From the NCBI RefSeq assembly GCF_001315015.1, contig NZ_CP012914.1, positions 2,290,501-2,354,500 of the forward strand: a stretch of DNA of 64,000 nt, read 5' to 3'. The DNA is from Azospirillum brasilense (GTDB lineage: Bacteria; Pseudomonadota; Alphaproteobacteria; Azospirillales; Azospirillaceae). The translations under genes were made by a program, and so were the position numbers. Below are positions 1 to 9,500 of the stretch, piece by piece. A model generated the notes under the pieces. That model was not told the origin of the DNA, made no database searches, and saw nothing but the letters and a program-made list of their open reading frames with translations. Every line of letters starts with the position of its first letter. Within the stretch, counting starts at the first letter, position 1.

Positions 1-1345
1 GGAGCAGCGTCACCCGCTGCCCCTGCTCCAGATCGCGCAGGCTGCGGGCGCCCAGCACCGGGCGGGCGAACAGGTTGGCGTCGCGCGCCACCGTGTAGAC
101 GCCGGGCGTCAGGGCCGCTGGCTGGGACTGCGGCGGTTGCTGGGCCTGGGAAGGTTGCTGGGCGGAGGCGACCGGCACCTCCTCCGGCTTGGCGAGGTTG
201 CTGGAGAAGGCGAAACCGGTCTTGCCGTCCTGCTCGACGCGCAGCCAGCCGCCGTTGCGCCGGGTCCGCCCGGTGACCGTGACCTCGCTGTCGTGGCGCA
301 GCGTGCCGACGACCGCCGCCTTGGTGTCGGGACCGGCGCGCAGGTTGGTGTCGCGCGTCACCACCCGCTTCTCGTTCAGCGGGTCCACCTCGACCTCGGC
401 GACCGCCGGGGCCGTCGGCTTCTCCTCCGTCCTCTGCGGCAACGGCTTGGGTTCGATTGGCTTGGATTCGGCCGGCTTCGGTTCGGGGACCGTCGCCTCC
501 ACGGCGGGTGGCGCCTCCTCCGTCCGGGCAACGACGGGGGCGGACGGCGCGCGCGGGCCGGGCACCAGCACGAGATCGGCGCCCAGCCGGTCCTGGAGCC
601 AGGGGTGCTGCGTCCCGCGGGTGCGTCCGACGACGGTGCGGGCGACCTCGGCCAGCGCGTCGCGCAGCGGCACGCCCGGCTTGACCATCTCCTGCGCCAG
701 GGCGGTGGAGAAAACATCCGCTCCCTTGCCCGGCGGCGAGGCGGGCGGCGTGCCGGGCCGGTGCGAATAGACGACGAACAGGTTGTCGAGCGCCGCCGGG
801 GCCGCCAGCGCCGGCTTGACGGACCGCCCCTCCTCGCCCATCGCCGACGCCAGCCGGTCGGCCAACGGGTGGGCGGGCACCGGGTCGAACACGGCGACGG
901 CCTTGCGCCCGCTGCGCTGGATCTCCTTCAGCGCGTAGTCCAGTTCGATGGTGTCGAAGATCACGTCGTATTCGGAGCCGGGCTTGGCGTCCACCGGCAC
1001 CAGGAAGCCCTTGGCCGACAGGCTCAGCGCCACGCCGGAGTAATAGAGGAAGCCCAGGTCGGCCTGTCCCAGCGCGTCCTGGAAGCGGGTCAGCGCCGCG
1101 ACCATGCCGCGGTGGTCGAGGTTCTCGGCGGCGGTGACGGTGAAGCCGGCGCGGCGCAGCGCGTCGGCGACAACGGCCGCGTTGGCGCCCACCCCGGCGG
1201 CCGGACCGCCCTCCTGGTACTGCGCGTTGCCGATCACCAGCGCAACGCGCTTGTCGTCGGCAAGCGCCTGGGGAGCAAAGGCGGTGTTCGCCGTCACCAG
1301 GACCAGCGCAACAGTCCAAACGGCGCTCCGGGGCCAGCGCAACAC
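1..1345 (-). CDS. secreted caspase-fold pseudoenzyme with SH3 domains (partial)
   Basis: The gene runs off the left edge; 448 codons are visible. I chose GTG at 1343-1345 because GGAGG lies 8 bases upstream; an upstream GTG at 1360 is also in frame. Residues 1-30 form a signal peptide ending near ALAD, so the product is exported. Residues 33-270 follow the peptidase C14 (caspase p20) fold closely and align with the next gene. The catalytic His motif YFAGHG reads YYSGVA (Val105) and the catalytic DACRNNP reads DPVPAHP (Val156), so both dyad residues are gone. A Pro/Glu-rich linker and two bacterial SH3-like segments (one begins RDTNLRAGPD) follow. I infer a non-catalytic binding or regulatory protein. 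Confidence 0.75.
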   Translation of the reverse strand, partial: MLRWPRSAVWTVALVLVTANTAFAPQALADDKRVALVIGNAQYQEGGPAAGVGANAAVVADALRRAGFTVTAAENLDHRGMVAALTRFQDALGQADLGFLYYSGVALSLSAKGFLVPVDAKPGSEYDVIFDTIELDYALKEIQRSGRKAVAVFDPVPAHPLADRLASAMGEEGRSVKPALAAPAALDNLFVVYSHRPGTPPASPPGKGADVFSTALAQEMVKPGVPLRDALAEVARTVVGRTRGTQHPWLQDRLGADLVLVPGPRAPSAPVVARTEEAPPAVEATVPEPKPAESKPIEPKPLPQRTEEKPTAPAVAEVEVDPLNEKRVVTRDTNLRAGPDTKAAVVGTLRHDSEVTVTGRTRRNGGWLRVEQDGKTGFAFSSNLAKPEEVPVASAQQPSQAQQPPQSQPAALTPGVYTVARDANLFARPVLGARSLRDLEQGQRVTLL

Positions 1346-1597
1346 GTCGATACCCTCCACCTGATCTTTCTTTGACCACCCCTTTAGGGAGTCGCGGGCC
1401 ACGCCGGCTGTAACGATTTTGGTCGAAGCCGCCGTCGGCCTCCCGTTGTCGGGTCTTCCGGTTCGCAACCGGTTTGCGGATCGCCAAGCCATGAACGGCC
1501 AAGTCTAGCTCATTGCCCCAACACCAATTTCTGCAATTTCGGGGGCGGCGTGGTCCCATCCGCAGACGGTGCGTCCCACCAACGAACGCGGGCGGAG

Positions 1598-4345
1598 TCA
1601 GTTCAGATCGCGGGCCACCCGCAACCCGTCGGCGAAATAGCGCACGTCGGCGTCGTAGCCGATGCGGGCGGTAACGGCGATGGCGTCCTGCCCATCCCGC
1701 CAGGAGCCGCCGCGCAGCACCCGCTTGCGGCAGTCGCCCTCCGTCCAGGCGCTGCCGTCCGTCGGGGCGCCCTTGTAGCCGGGATTCCAGCAGTCGGCGA
1801 CCCACTCCGCCACCCCGCCGCTGGTGTCGTAGAGGCCGAAGGCATTTGGCTGGAAGCTGCCGACGGGCGCCGGCAGGGAGCGGTCGGCGGCCCCGCCGCA
1901 GTCGCGGCAGTTGGCCAGCCGCGCCCCCGGCGTCAGGCTGTCTCCCCAAGCGAAGCGCGCCGCACTGCCGCCACGCGCCGCGTACTCCCACTCGGCCTCG
2001 CTGGGGAGGCGGTAGCGCTGGCCGGTCTTGCGGCTGAGCCACTCGGTGTAGGCCAGCGCGTCCTCGACATGGATGTTGTGGACCGGCGTGTCGTCGGAGG
2101 GGTTGCGCATCCGCGGCATGGCCGCGCAGCCGCCGCCCTCCACGCAGGCGCGCCAGTTGGCGACCGTCACCTCGTAGACCCCGATGGCGAAGGGCTTGGC
2201 GAAGGTGATGCGGTGGGGCGGGCGCTGGCTGGCGTCGCCGCGCTCGCTGCCCATGACGAAGCTGCCGGCGGGAATGCGCATCATCGGCGGGCAGGCCGGG
2301 CAATCCTGGAAGCTGCTGCCGTTGCCCTGCGCCCGCCCCTGCGAGCCCCCCGGCTGGGCCGGCGCGGCGAGCGCCAGCCGCTGGCGGTCCTCCGGCCCGG
2401 CGGGGCGCAGCGCGGGACCGCGGACGAAGCCCTGCACGCCGCCCTGGGTGCCATCGTCCAAGGCCACCCGGTACCAGTCGGCGTCGGCCACCCGGCCCAG
2501 CACCCGCACCGGGCCGTCCTTGGCGAGGGCGCCGACCCGCTCCGACCGTGCGTCCGGCCCGGCGCGCAGATCGGCGTCGGAGACGGCCACGTACATTCCT
2601 TCCCCGGCGGTGTCGAGCTGGAGTTCCGGCGGCGGAGACGCCTTGCCGCTGGAGGCCCCGTTGCCCGCCCCATTGGCCGACGATCCGCTGCTCCCCGCCC
2701 CTCCCCCTGAGGTGACCGCGGCGACCTTTGCTGATTCGGCGCGCAGCCGGTTCAGCCGGTCGCGCGCCGGGGCGGCGAAGGGGCCGGTGCCGAACAGCCG
2801 CAGGAAAGCGTCCAGCGCGTCGGCGTCGCGGCTGTCGCGCACGCGGCGCCACAGCGACTCCTCCAGATCGGCCTGAGGCGGGGCGGCACCGGCCTCTTCG
2901 ACCTCCAGAAGCGCGCTCATCGTCGTGCGCCCGCCGCGCCCGTCCTCGACCAGCACGCTGAACACCCCGGCGCGTCCCGCGGGCGCGCGTTCCGGGTCGA
3001 AGGTCAGCGCGGTCAGCCGCTCCGGCGCCAGCTTGTCGCCGGGCTTCAGCGGCGTGGTGCCGTCGCGCACCTTGCCCCGCTCCGGCACGGTGCTGACGGT
3101 GAAGGTCAGCGGGTCGCCGTCCGGGTCGGTCGGCACCTCCAGCCGCAGGCTGTTGACCACGGCGCGCACGCTGCGCTCGGCGACGGCGACCGGCGGGCGG
3201 TTGCTCGGCTTGATGAGGATCGGCACCGCGCCCCGCGCCACCCCGCCGCGCCCGTCCATCACCGCGAACTCGAAGCTGCCGGCGTCGCCGAGGTGGGTGG
3301 CGTCGGCCCGGAAGGTCGCGGCGGTGAGCTGGTCGAGCGTCAGATAGTCGCCGATCAGCACCACCCGGTCGCCGATGCGCACCCCGCCGCCGCGCGGCAG
3401 GCCGGTCACCTGGGCGAAGAGCTGGTCGTTGTCGGGATCGCTGGGCCGCGCGATGTCCAGCCCCTCCGTCCCGCCGCGGTCGAACACCTCCAGCGTCTTG
3501 AAGGCGGCGAGTTGCGGCGGCCGGTTCTCCGGCAACGGGTTGAAATAGAAGGGCGCGGCCCCCAGCGAACCGTAGAGGAACGGCTCCTGCCGGCCCTGGG
3601 TGACCTGCATGACGTCGTCGCGCACACGGCGGAAGAACAGGCTCAGCTCCAGCCCCGGCACGTCGAAGTTCTTCAGCAGCGAGGCGGTGTAGGGGCTGTG
3701 GTCGCCCTGCCCGTCCTCGGCCACCGCGTCGGCGCGGGTGGCCATGGCGACCAGCGTGTCGGTCGGCGTGTCGTCGACGCGGGCGAAGCCGGAATGGACC
3801 TCCGTCTTCTTGGTGCCGGACCGGACCAGACGGTCGGCGAAGGGGTTGTTGCGGCAGGCGTCCAGGATCAGGATGCCCAGCTTGCGCGCCTGGGCCAGTT
3901 CGCCCATCGGCAGGTTCAGCGGCAGCGCCTCGTAGACCAGATCGCGCTCGCGCTCCAGCCGGGCGTCCGCGGGGATCAGGAAGTTGGTGCCGCCGACCTG
4001 CATGCCGTGGCCGGCGAAATAAAGCAGCGCCACGTCGGCCTGCGCCGCCTGGATGCCGAAGCCGCGCAGCGCCTCGGCCATGCCGCGGTTGTCGAGGTCG
4101 TAGCGCTCGTCGACCGTAAAGCCCAGCTTGCGCAGGGCCGCCGACATGGCGTGGGCGTCGTTGCGCGGGTTGGGCAGTTCGGTGGCGTGGCGGTAGGCGC
4201 CGACGCCGATGACCAGCGCGATGCGCTGCTCCGGCGCGGTGGCGGCCAGACCGGGCACGGCCCACGCCGCCATGGCCAGCAGCAGGCCAGCGGTCAGCGC
4301 CAGAAGGATGCGGCACGAGACGAAACGGCGAAAGCGTGCAGCCAT
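1598..4345 (-). CDS. secreted caspase-family protease with Ig-like, SH3 and SUMF1-like domains
   Basis: About 915 residues from ATG at 4343-4345; an in-frame GTG at 4351 is the alternative start. A signal peptide (about residues 1-36) is followed by a peptidase C14 caspase domain with an intact His in YFAGHG (about His113) and Cys in LDACRNNP (about Cys164). Next come two Ig/cadherin-like repeats, each with a DPDxD motif and ending in DGRGG, then a helical linker (LWRRVRDSRD), an SH3-like domain and a C-terminal formylglycine-generating-enzyme-like domain (PAGSFVMGS, RLPSEAEWEYAARGG, VLRGGSW). The catalytic cysteines of true FGE after GGSW are absent, so that domain is probably structural or ligand-binding. 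The product should act in the periplasm or outside. It lies in the same direction as, and upstream of, the pseudocaspase. Confidence 0.8.
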   Translation of the reverse strand: MAARFRRFVSCRILLALTAGLLLAMAAWAVPGLAATAPEQRIALVIGVGAYRHATELPNPRNDAHAMSAALRKLGFTVDERYDLDNRGMAEALRGFGIQAAQADVALLYFAGHGMQVGGTNFLIPADARLERERDLVYEALPLNLPMGELAQARKLGILILDACRNNPFADRLVRSGTKKTEVHSGFARVDDTPTDTLVAMATRADAVAEDGQGDHSPYTASLLKNFDVPGLELSLFFRRVRDDVMQVTQGRQEPFLYGSLGAAPFYFNPLPENRPPQLAAFKTLEVFDRGGTEGLDIARPSDPDNDQLFAQVTGLPRGGGVRIGDRVVLIGDYLTLDQLTAATFRADATHLGDAGSFEFAVMDGRGGVARGAVPILIKPSNRPPVAVAERSVRAVVNSLRLEVPTDPDGDPLTFTVSTVPERGKVRDGTTPLKPGDKLAPERLTALTFDPERAPAGRAGVFSVLVEDGRGGRTTMSALLEVEEAGAAPPQADLEESLWRRVRDSRDADALDAFLRLFGTGPFAAPARDRLNRLRAESAKVAAVTSGGGAGSSGSSANGAGNGASSGKASPPPELQLDTAGEGMYVAVSDADLRAGPDARSERVGALAKDGPVRVLGRVADADWYRVALDDGTQGGVQGFVRGPALRPAGPEDRQRLALAAPAQPGGSQGRAQGNGSSFQDCPACPPMMRIPAGSFVMGSERGDASQRPPHRITFAKPFAIGVYEVTVANWRACVEGGGCAAMPRMRNPSDDTPVHNIHVEDALAYTEWLSRKTGQRYRLPSEAEWEYAARGGSAARFAWGDSLTPGARLANCRDCGGAADRSLPAPVGSFQPNAFGLYDTSGGVAEWVADCWNPGYKGAPTDGSAWTEGDCRKRVLRGGSWRDGQDAIAVTARIGYDADVRYFADGLRVARDLN

Positions 4346-4614
4346 GGTCACCCCATGCCATGGTCACCGGACGGCGGGGCGCGGACGCCCCCACAGTCCA
4401 ACACGTCCAGTATTTGGCCGCGCCCCCCGGAACAAGAGGACAAAACCGGCTAACAGCTCTCCACAGGCGGGGGCATGGTCCCCCGCAAGAAAGACGGGGT
4501 TGGCCGCGGGCGGCGCGGCGAATGCGCGATCCGGGGCGATCCAGGGCGATGTTGTGCTTTCCCTTTGCCCGAAAGGTTTCTATATGACCCCTTCGACAAC
4601 ACAGGGATCATGCC

Positions 4615-4875
4615 ATGCCGCCCGCCAAGCCGACGGTCGCCAAGATGACCGAAACCGAAATCGCCCGTGTGCAGAGCTATCTGCGCAAGACGCTCGGCAA
4701 CGACAAGATCATCATCCAGCCGCCCGAGAAGGCCGGCCAGTCCGCAGAAGTCATGCTGGGCGACGAGTTCGTCGGCACCCTGCACCGCGACGTGGACGAG
4801 GGTGAGGTCTCCTACGCCCTGCACGTCGTCATCCTGGAAGAAGACCTGCCGGCAGCCCCTACGGCCCGTCGCTGA
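4615..4875 (+). CDS. DUF3126 family protein
   Basis: An 86-residue cytoplasmic protein whose core (TETEIARVQSYLRKTLGN, GDEFVGTLHRDVDEGE, VVILEEDL) matches the small alphaproteobacterial DUF3126 family, of unknown function. A Met at residue 11 could be the true start, since the family usually begins near MTETEI. It stands alone, facing the convergent membrane-protein gene. Confidence 0.8.
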   Translation: MPPAKPTVAKMTETEIARVQSYLRKTLGNDKIIIQPPEKAGQSAEVMLGDEFVGTLHRDVDEGEVSYALHVVILEEDLPAAPTARR

Positions 4876-4907
4876 GTCACGTCCTTCGGGCGTCCTTCCA
4901 GCGCGGT

Positions 4908-4934
4908 CCTCTCCCGCCCCCGCGGCGGGAGGGG
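4908..4934. terminator. GC-rich hairpin between convergent genes
   Basis: Arms CCTCTCCCGCC and GGCGGGAGGGG (one G-T mismatch) enclose a 5-base loop. It lies between the convergent DUF3126 and membrane-protein genes. There is no clear T-run, so termination is only inferred. Confidence 0.4.
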
Positions 4935-4983
4935 CGCTTGCCCGCACGCCGTTGGAACCCGCCGACAGAATTCGGAATGATTG

Positions 4984-5598
4984 TCAGCCCGGCCGGCTGT
5001 GGCGGCGCAGTTCCGCGGCCAGCCCGGCCATCAGCGTCTCGCCGCCCGACAGGGTGAGGCCACGCACCAGGACGAGCGCCGGCAGATGGTTCCGGCGCAG
5101 CAGAAGCAGCCGGTAGCCGGCGCGCCGCCGACGCCCCTTCCCCGGTTTTCCATCCTCCTCCACATCCACCTCCCCGCCGGCCAACTCCAGTTCCCGTTCG
5201 TGCTGCTGCAGGGTCATCGTCTGGATGCGGGCCACGAAGAGTGGGCGTTTGCCCTGCGGCGGATAGAGCGCCACCCCGCGGATCGTGTTGTGGGGGACAA
5301 GCTGTCCATGTGCGGTCAGTCCTTCCGGCGCCACGACCAGACGCACGGCGCTGCGCCGCGCCGCCCGCAGCAGCGTAATCACCCACATCAGCAGAAGCGG
5401 CACCGCGCACAGGACGCCCAGCCAGCGCAGCATCGAGGCCGTCGGCTCCAGGGTCAGTTCGGCCACCACGACGAAACCGGCCAGCAGCAGGGCAGCGTAG
5501 AGGAGATGGGCGTAACGCTGGGGCGGTACGCTGGACGGCGACGCCTCGAACACCGTCGCCTGCCCCTTGTCCTCGCGGGAGATCTCGACCTCGGGCAT
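4984..5598 (-). CDS. hypothetical two-TM membrane protein
   Basis: I do not recognise the family. About 204 residues from ATG at 5596-5598 (GAGGA about 10 bases upstream); an in-frame GTG at 5628 would add 10 residues. Two hydrophobic segments at about residues 31-50 and 56-78 form a hairpin, followed by a soluble domain rich in beta-prone stretches (VRLVVAPEGLTAHG, NTIRGVALYPPQG) that resembles the PH-like domains seen after such hairpins in bacterial membrane proteins. A basic loop (GKGRRRRAGYR) interrupts the soluble part. Function unknown. Confidence 0.6.
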   Translation of the reverse strand: MPEVEISREDKGQATVFEASPSSVPPQRYAHLLYAALLLAGFVVVAELTLEPTASMLRWLGVLCAVPLLLMWVITLLRAARRSAVRLVVAPEGLTAHGQLVPHNTIRGVALYPPQGKRPLFVARIQTMTLQQHERELELAGGEVDVEEDGKPGKGRRRRAGYRLLLLRRNHLPALVLVRGLTLSGGETLMAGLAAELRRHSRPG

Positions 5599-5628
5599 CC
5601 CGTCCGCATCCTCATCACGCCGCCACAC

Positions 5629-5929
5629 GCCGTCCTAATACCCTCGACGCGCCCAACATGCCAGAACAGCGGCGCCCGCCCGCCTGTCCAGCGATCCGGT
5701 CACCTGTCCAGTCTTCCAGACAGGTGCGGTCCGGAGGCCCCTCCCGAAAGCACGGAAAACCGGCTCCGGGAGCCCGCCCAAGCGCTGGCATGGGCATTGC
5801 TTTCCTTTGCAACGAAGCGTCCCGTGGCCGCGTCGTTCCCTGTGGCCATGGCGGCGATTCCTCCAAAGCATCTGGCCGGCCGCACCGTCGTTTCCACGAC
5901 GGGTGCGACCGGCACTTTTTTGGAGGAAG
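5629..5929. other. intergenic region, nothing clear
   Basis: About 300 bases between two leftward genes. I see no conserved protein, tRNA or strong hairpin. It must hold the upstream signals of the membrane-protein gene. Confidence 0.5.
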
Positions 5930-6349
5930 TCAGTTCCCGGTGGGCGGCTCGGCCCCTTCGGTCGGGAAGTCGGCGGGAAGGGTGATCTCCAGCATCTCCA
6001 GATCGTCGGAATGCGCGATCTCCACATGCCGGATGCCCGGCGGCTGGTGCACGCAGGAGCCGGCCTGCAACAGCACCTCCCCCACGCCTTCGTAAGCGAA
6101 CTTCACCCAGCCCTTCAGCACGTAGACCATCTGGAAATCCAGCGCGTGCCGGTGCCAGCCGCCGTGCGACGGCTCGCCGGGACGGGCGCGGATGACGTGG
6201 GCGTTCGCCTTGCCCGCCGTGGCGGCGCGGATGCCCAGGTCGCGGTATTCGAAGAAGGGTCGCAGCCCGTCGCGCTTGAAGTCCGCCGGATCGGGATGAC
6301 TGACCGCAAAGGTCACCGAATCGTTCGCAGGCGCGTCGTTTTCGGACAT
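5930..6349 (-). CDS. small cupin-domain protein
   Basis: A 139-residue single-domain cupin. ATG at 6347-6349 has GAGGAAA upstream. Motif 1 (GGWHRHALDFQMVYVLKG) keeps the HxH metal ligands but has Gln where many cupins have Glu; motif 2 (GSCVHQPPGIRH) keeps the PxG and final His. The family often binds Fe, Mn or Zn and acts as an enzyme or sensor; the substrate cannot be read from the sequence. It is divergent from the propionyl-CoA-synthase-like operon and shares its 174-bp upstream region, so it may belong to the same pathway or its regulation. That link is inference. Confidence 0.8.
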   Translation of the reverse strand: MSENDAPANDSVTFAVSHPDPADFKRDGLRPFFEYRDLGIRAATAGKANAHVIRARPGEPSHGGWHRHALDFQMVYVLKGWVKFAYEGVGEVLLQAGSCVHQPPGIRHVEIAHSDDLEMLEITLPADFPTEGAEPPTGN

Positions 6350-6382
6350 ACCGTTTCCTCCCATCGTCATTGATTGCACCGA

Positions 6383-6412
6383 GTATGACCGAAAGCCGCG
6401 TATACGGCATAC
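6383..6412. promoter_or_regulatory. imperfect inverted repeat in divergent intergenic region
   Basis: GTATGACCG and CGGCATAC are near-inverted and separated by 13 bases that include the self-complementary CGTATACG. It lies between the divergent cupin gene and the large synthase operon, where an operator would be expected. A weak promoter-like pair (TTGCGG, then TATAGT after 19 bases, 6433-6463) follows on the + strand. Sequence-based suggestion only. Confidence 0.3.
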
Positions 6413-6523
6413 CCCCGCCGCGCACGGCGCCATTGCGGCCCATGCAGGGCGCCGCGCTATAGTGATGCCCGCCGCGCACAAGACGTGGCCGCCAAGGAAG
6501 AAATGCCCGATCGGGAGGAAAGC

Positions 6524-9500
6524 ATGGATCACGCCGTCGCGGAGTCCGCCGGACAACCGCCGCTGCCGCAGGACGTCGCCGTCAACCCCATCCGCTCCGC
6601 CACGGACTGGCACAGCCAGCGCGACGCCTGCGCGGCCGATCCCGGCGCCTTCCACGGCGCCATCGCCGCGGAGACGATCCATTGGTTCGACGGCGCGCAC
6701 TGGCTGATGCGCGAGGCCGACGGCGTCTGGCGCGGCTGGGACGCCGCCACGGGCGAACCGGCGGGCGAGGCTGCGGAGCGGGTGGACTGGTCCCCCTGGA
6801 CGCAGGCCTTCGACGGGTCGGAGGCGCCCTTCTACCGCTGGTTCGCCGGCGGGCTGACCAACGCCGCCTTCAACGAGGTGGACCGCCACGTCCTGTCCGG
6901 TCACGGAGCGGAGACCGCCTACTGGTACGAGGGCGACCGCTGGGACGCCGCCGCCAACGGCGGGCGCGGCGGCCCGGTCCATCACGTCACGCTGAGCCGG
7001 CGCGAGTTGCTGATCCGCTCCGCGCTGGCCGCGCTGGCGCTGCGCGGGCTGGGGTTGAGGCAGGGCGACCGCATCGCGCTGAACATGCCCAACATCCTCG
7101 ACCAGATCGTCTGGACGGAGGGGGCGAAGCGCCTCGGCGTCATCTACACCGCGGTGTTCGGCGGCTTCTCCGACAAGACGCTGTCCGACCGCATCGAGAA
7201 TGCCGGCGCCCGCGTCGTCATCACCGCCGACGGCGCCAGCCGCAACGCCGAGATGGCCCCCTTCAAGGAAGCCTACAGCGATCCGGCGCTCGACCGCTTC
7301 GTCGCCCTGCCCACGGCGCTGCGCATCACCGAGGAGGTTTTGCGCGCCAAGCTGGGAGACGACGCCCTGATGGAGCCGGTGCGCCGCGGGCTGGCGGGCG
7401 AGATCACCGTCGCCCCCGCCGACGTGATGCGGGAACTGGGCCGGGCGCTGGACCGCGCCGGGACGCTCGACGCCGCCACCGTGGCCGACCTGCGCGCCAG
7501 CGTCGCCGAGGCGCTGGCCGCCGCCCCGCCGCGGGTCGAGGCGGTGATCGTCGTCCGCCATGCCGGGCTTCCCGACATTCCCTGGACCGAGGGCCGCGAC
7601 GTCTGGGCGCACGAACTGCTGGCGAAGGCCGAGGCGGAGCTGTGCGCCGCCGCCGGCTTGGCCGGCATGGAGGCGCTGCGCGCGCTGGACGACCGGGCGC
7701 TCTACGCCGCCGTGGCGAAGGCCGTGCCCTGTGTGCCGGTGGACGCCGACTATCCGCTGTTCATCATCTACACCTCCGGCTCCACCGGGAAGCCGAAGGG
7801 CGTGGTGCATGTCCATGGCGGTTACGTCGCCGGCCTCGCCCACACCATGAAGGTCAGCTTCGACGCCCTGCCGGGCCGCGACGCGATCTACGTCGTCGCC
7901 GATCCCGGCTGGATCACCGGCCAGAGCTACCTCATCACCGCCAGCCTCGCCGCCCGCATCCCCGGCATCGTGACCGAGGGGGCGCCGGTCTTCCCCAACG
8001 CCGGGCGATTCGCCTCGATCATCGAGCGGCACAAGGTGACCATCTTCAAGGCGGGCGTGACCTTCCTGAAGACGGTCATGACCCACCCGGAAAACCGCGC
8101 CGACGTCGAGCGCTACGACCGCTCCTCCCTGCGGGTCGCCACCTTCTGCGCGGAGCCGACCAGCCCCGCCGTCCAGGCCTTCGGCATGGCGGTGATGACG
8201 CCGCAATACATCAACAGCTATTGGGCGACGGAGCATGGCGGCATCGTCTGGACCCACCCCTACGGCAACCCCGACCAGCCGCTGCGCGCCGACGCCCACA
8301 CCTACCCGCTGCCCTGGGTGCTGGGCGACGTCTGGGTTCCCGAGAGCGAGCCGGACACCGCGGGCCGCGTAGCCTTCCGCCCCGCCGAAGCGGAGGAGAA
8401 GGGCGAGATCGTCGTCACCGCCCCCTATCCCTACCTGACCCGGACCATCTGGGGCGACGCGGAGAATGTCGGCCAACCCGGCTGGAAGGGTGACTTCGAG
8501 CGCTTTGTGGCGACCTATTTCGGGCGCTTCCGGGACGCCGACGGCAATCCGGTCTGGGCCTATCTGCAAGGCGACTTCGCCCGGCGCTACGACGACGGCA
8601 GCTTCAGCCTGCACGGCCGGTCCGACGACGTCATCAACGTGTCCGGCCACCGCATGGGAACGGAGGAGATCGAGGGCGCGATCCTGCGCGACAAGCAGAT
8701 CAACCCCGACAGCCCGGTCGGCAACGTCATCGTGGTCGGCGCCCCCCACCGCGAGAAGGGCCTGACCCCCGTCGCCTTCGTCCTGCCCGCCAAGGGCCAC
8801 GACCTGACGGCGGACGACGAGCGCCGGCTGAAGGATCTGGTGCGGCAGGAGAAGGGCGCCGTCGCCGTCCCCTCCGACATTTTGTCTGTTCCGGCCTTTC
8901 CCGAGACGCGCTCCGGCAAATACATGCGCCGCTTCCTGACGGCGATGATGAACGGGGAGCCGCTGGGCGACACCTCCACCCTGCGCAACCCGGAATGCCT
9001 GACCGACCTGGAGGCGCGCATCGCCGCCTGGACGCGCGGTCAACAGCGGGCGGAGGAACAGACCCTCATCGAACGGCAGCGCTTCCTCTCCGTGCAGTAC
9101 GACCGTCTGGCCGACGGGGTGCGGATGGCGACCGTCACCATCGACAATCCCCCGGTCAATGCCCTGTCCGACCGTCTGCTCGACGAGTTGGACACTCTGG
9201 TCGCCCATCTCGCCCGCCGGACGGACGTGCGCGCCGTGGTAATCACTGGCACGGGGCGCAACTTCGTGGCCGGCGCCGACATCCGCCAGCTTCTCGACGA
9301 GGTGCAGGACGAGAGCGAGGCCCGCGCCCTGCCCGCCAAGGCCCACGCCGTCTTCCGCGCCATCGCGGCGCTGGACAAGCCGGTCTATGCCGCCATCCGC
9401 GGCGTGGCGCTCGGCGGCGGCTGCGAGCTGGCGATGGCCTGCCATGTCCGGGTGGCCGATCCCCGCGCCCGGTTGGGCCAGCCGGAGATCAACCTGTTCC

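Noticed and set aside
1550..4453. Two rightward open frames opposite the caspase gene
   Set aside because: Translations lack any domain and mirror the GC-rich coding strand.
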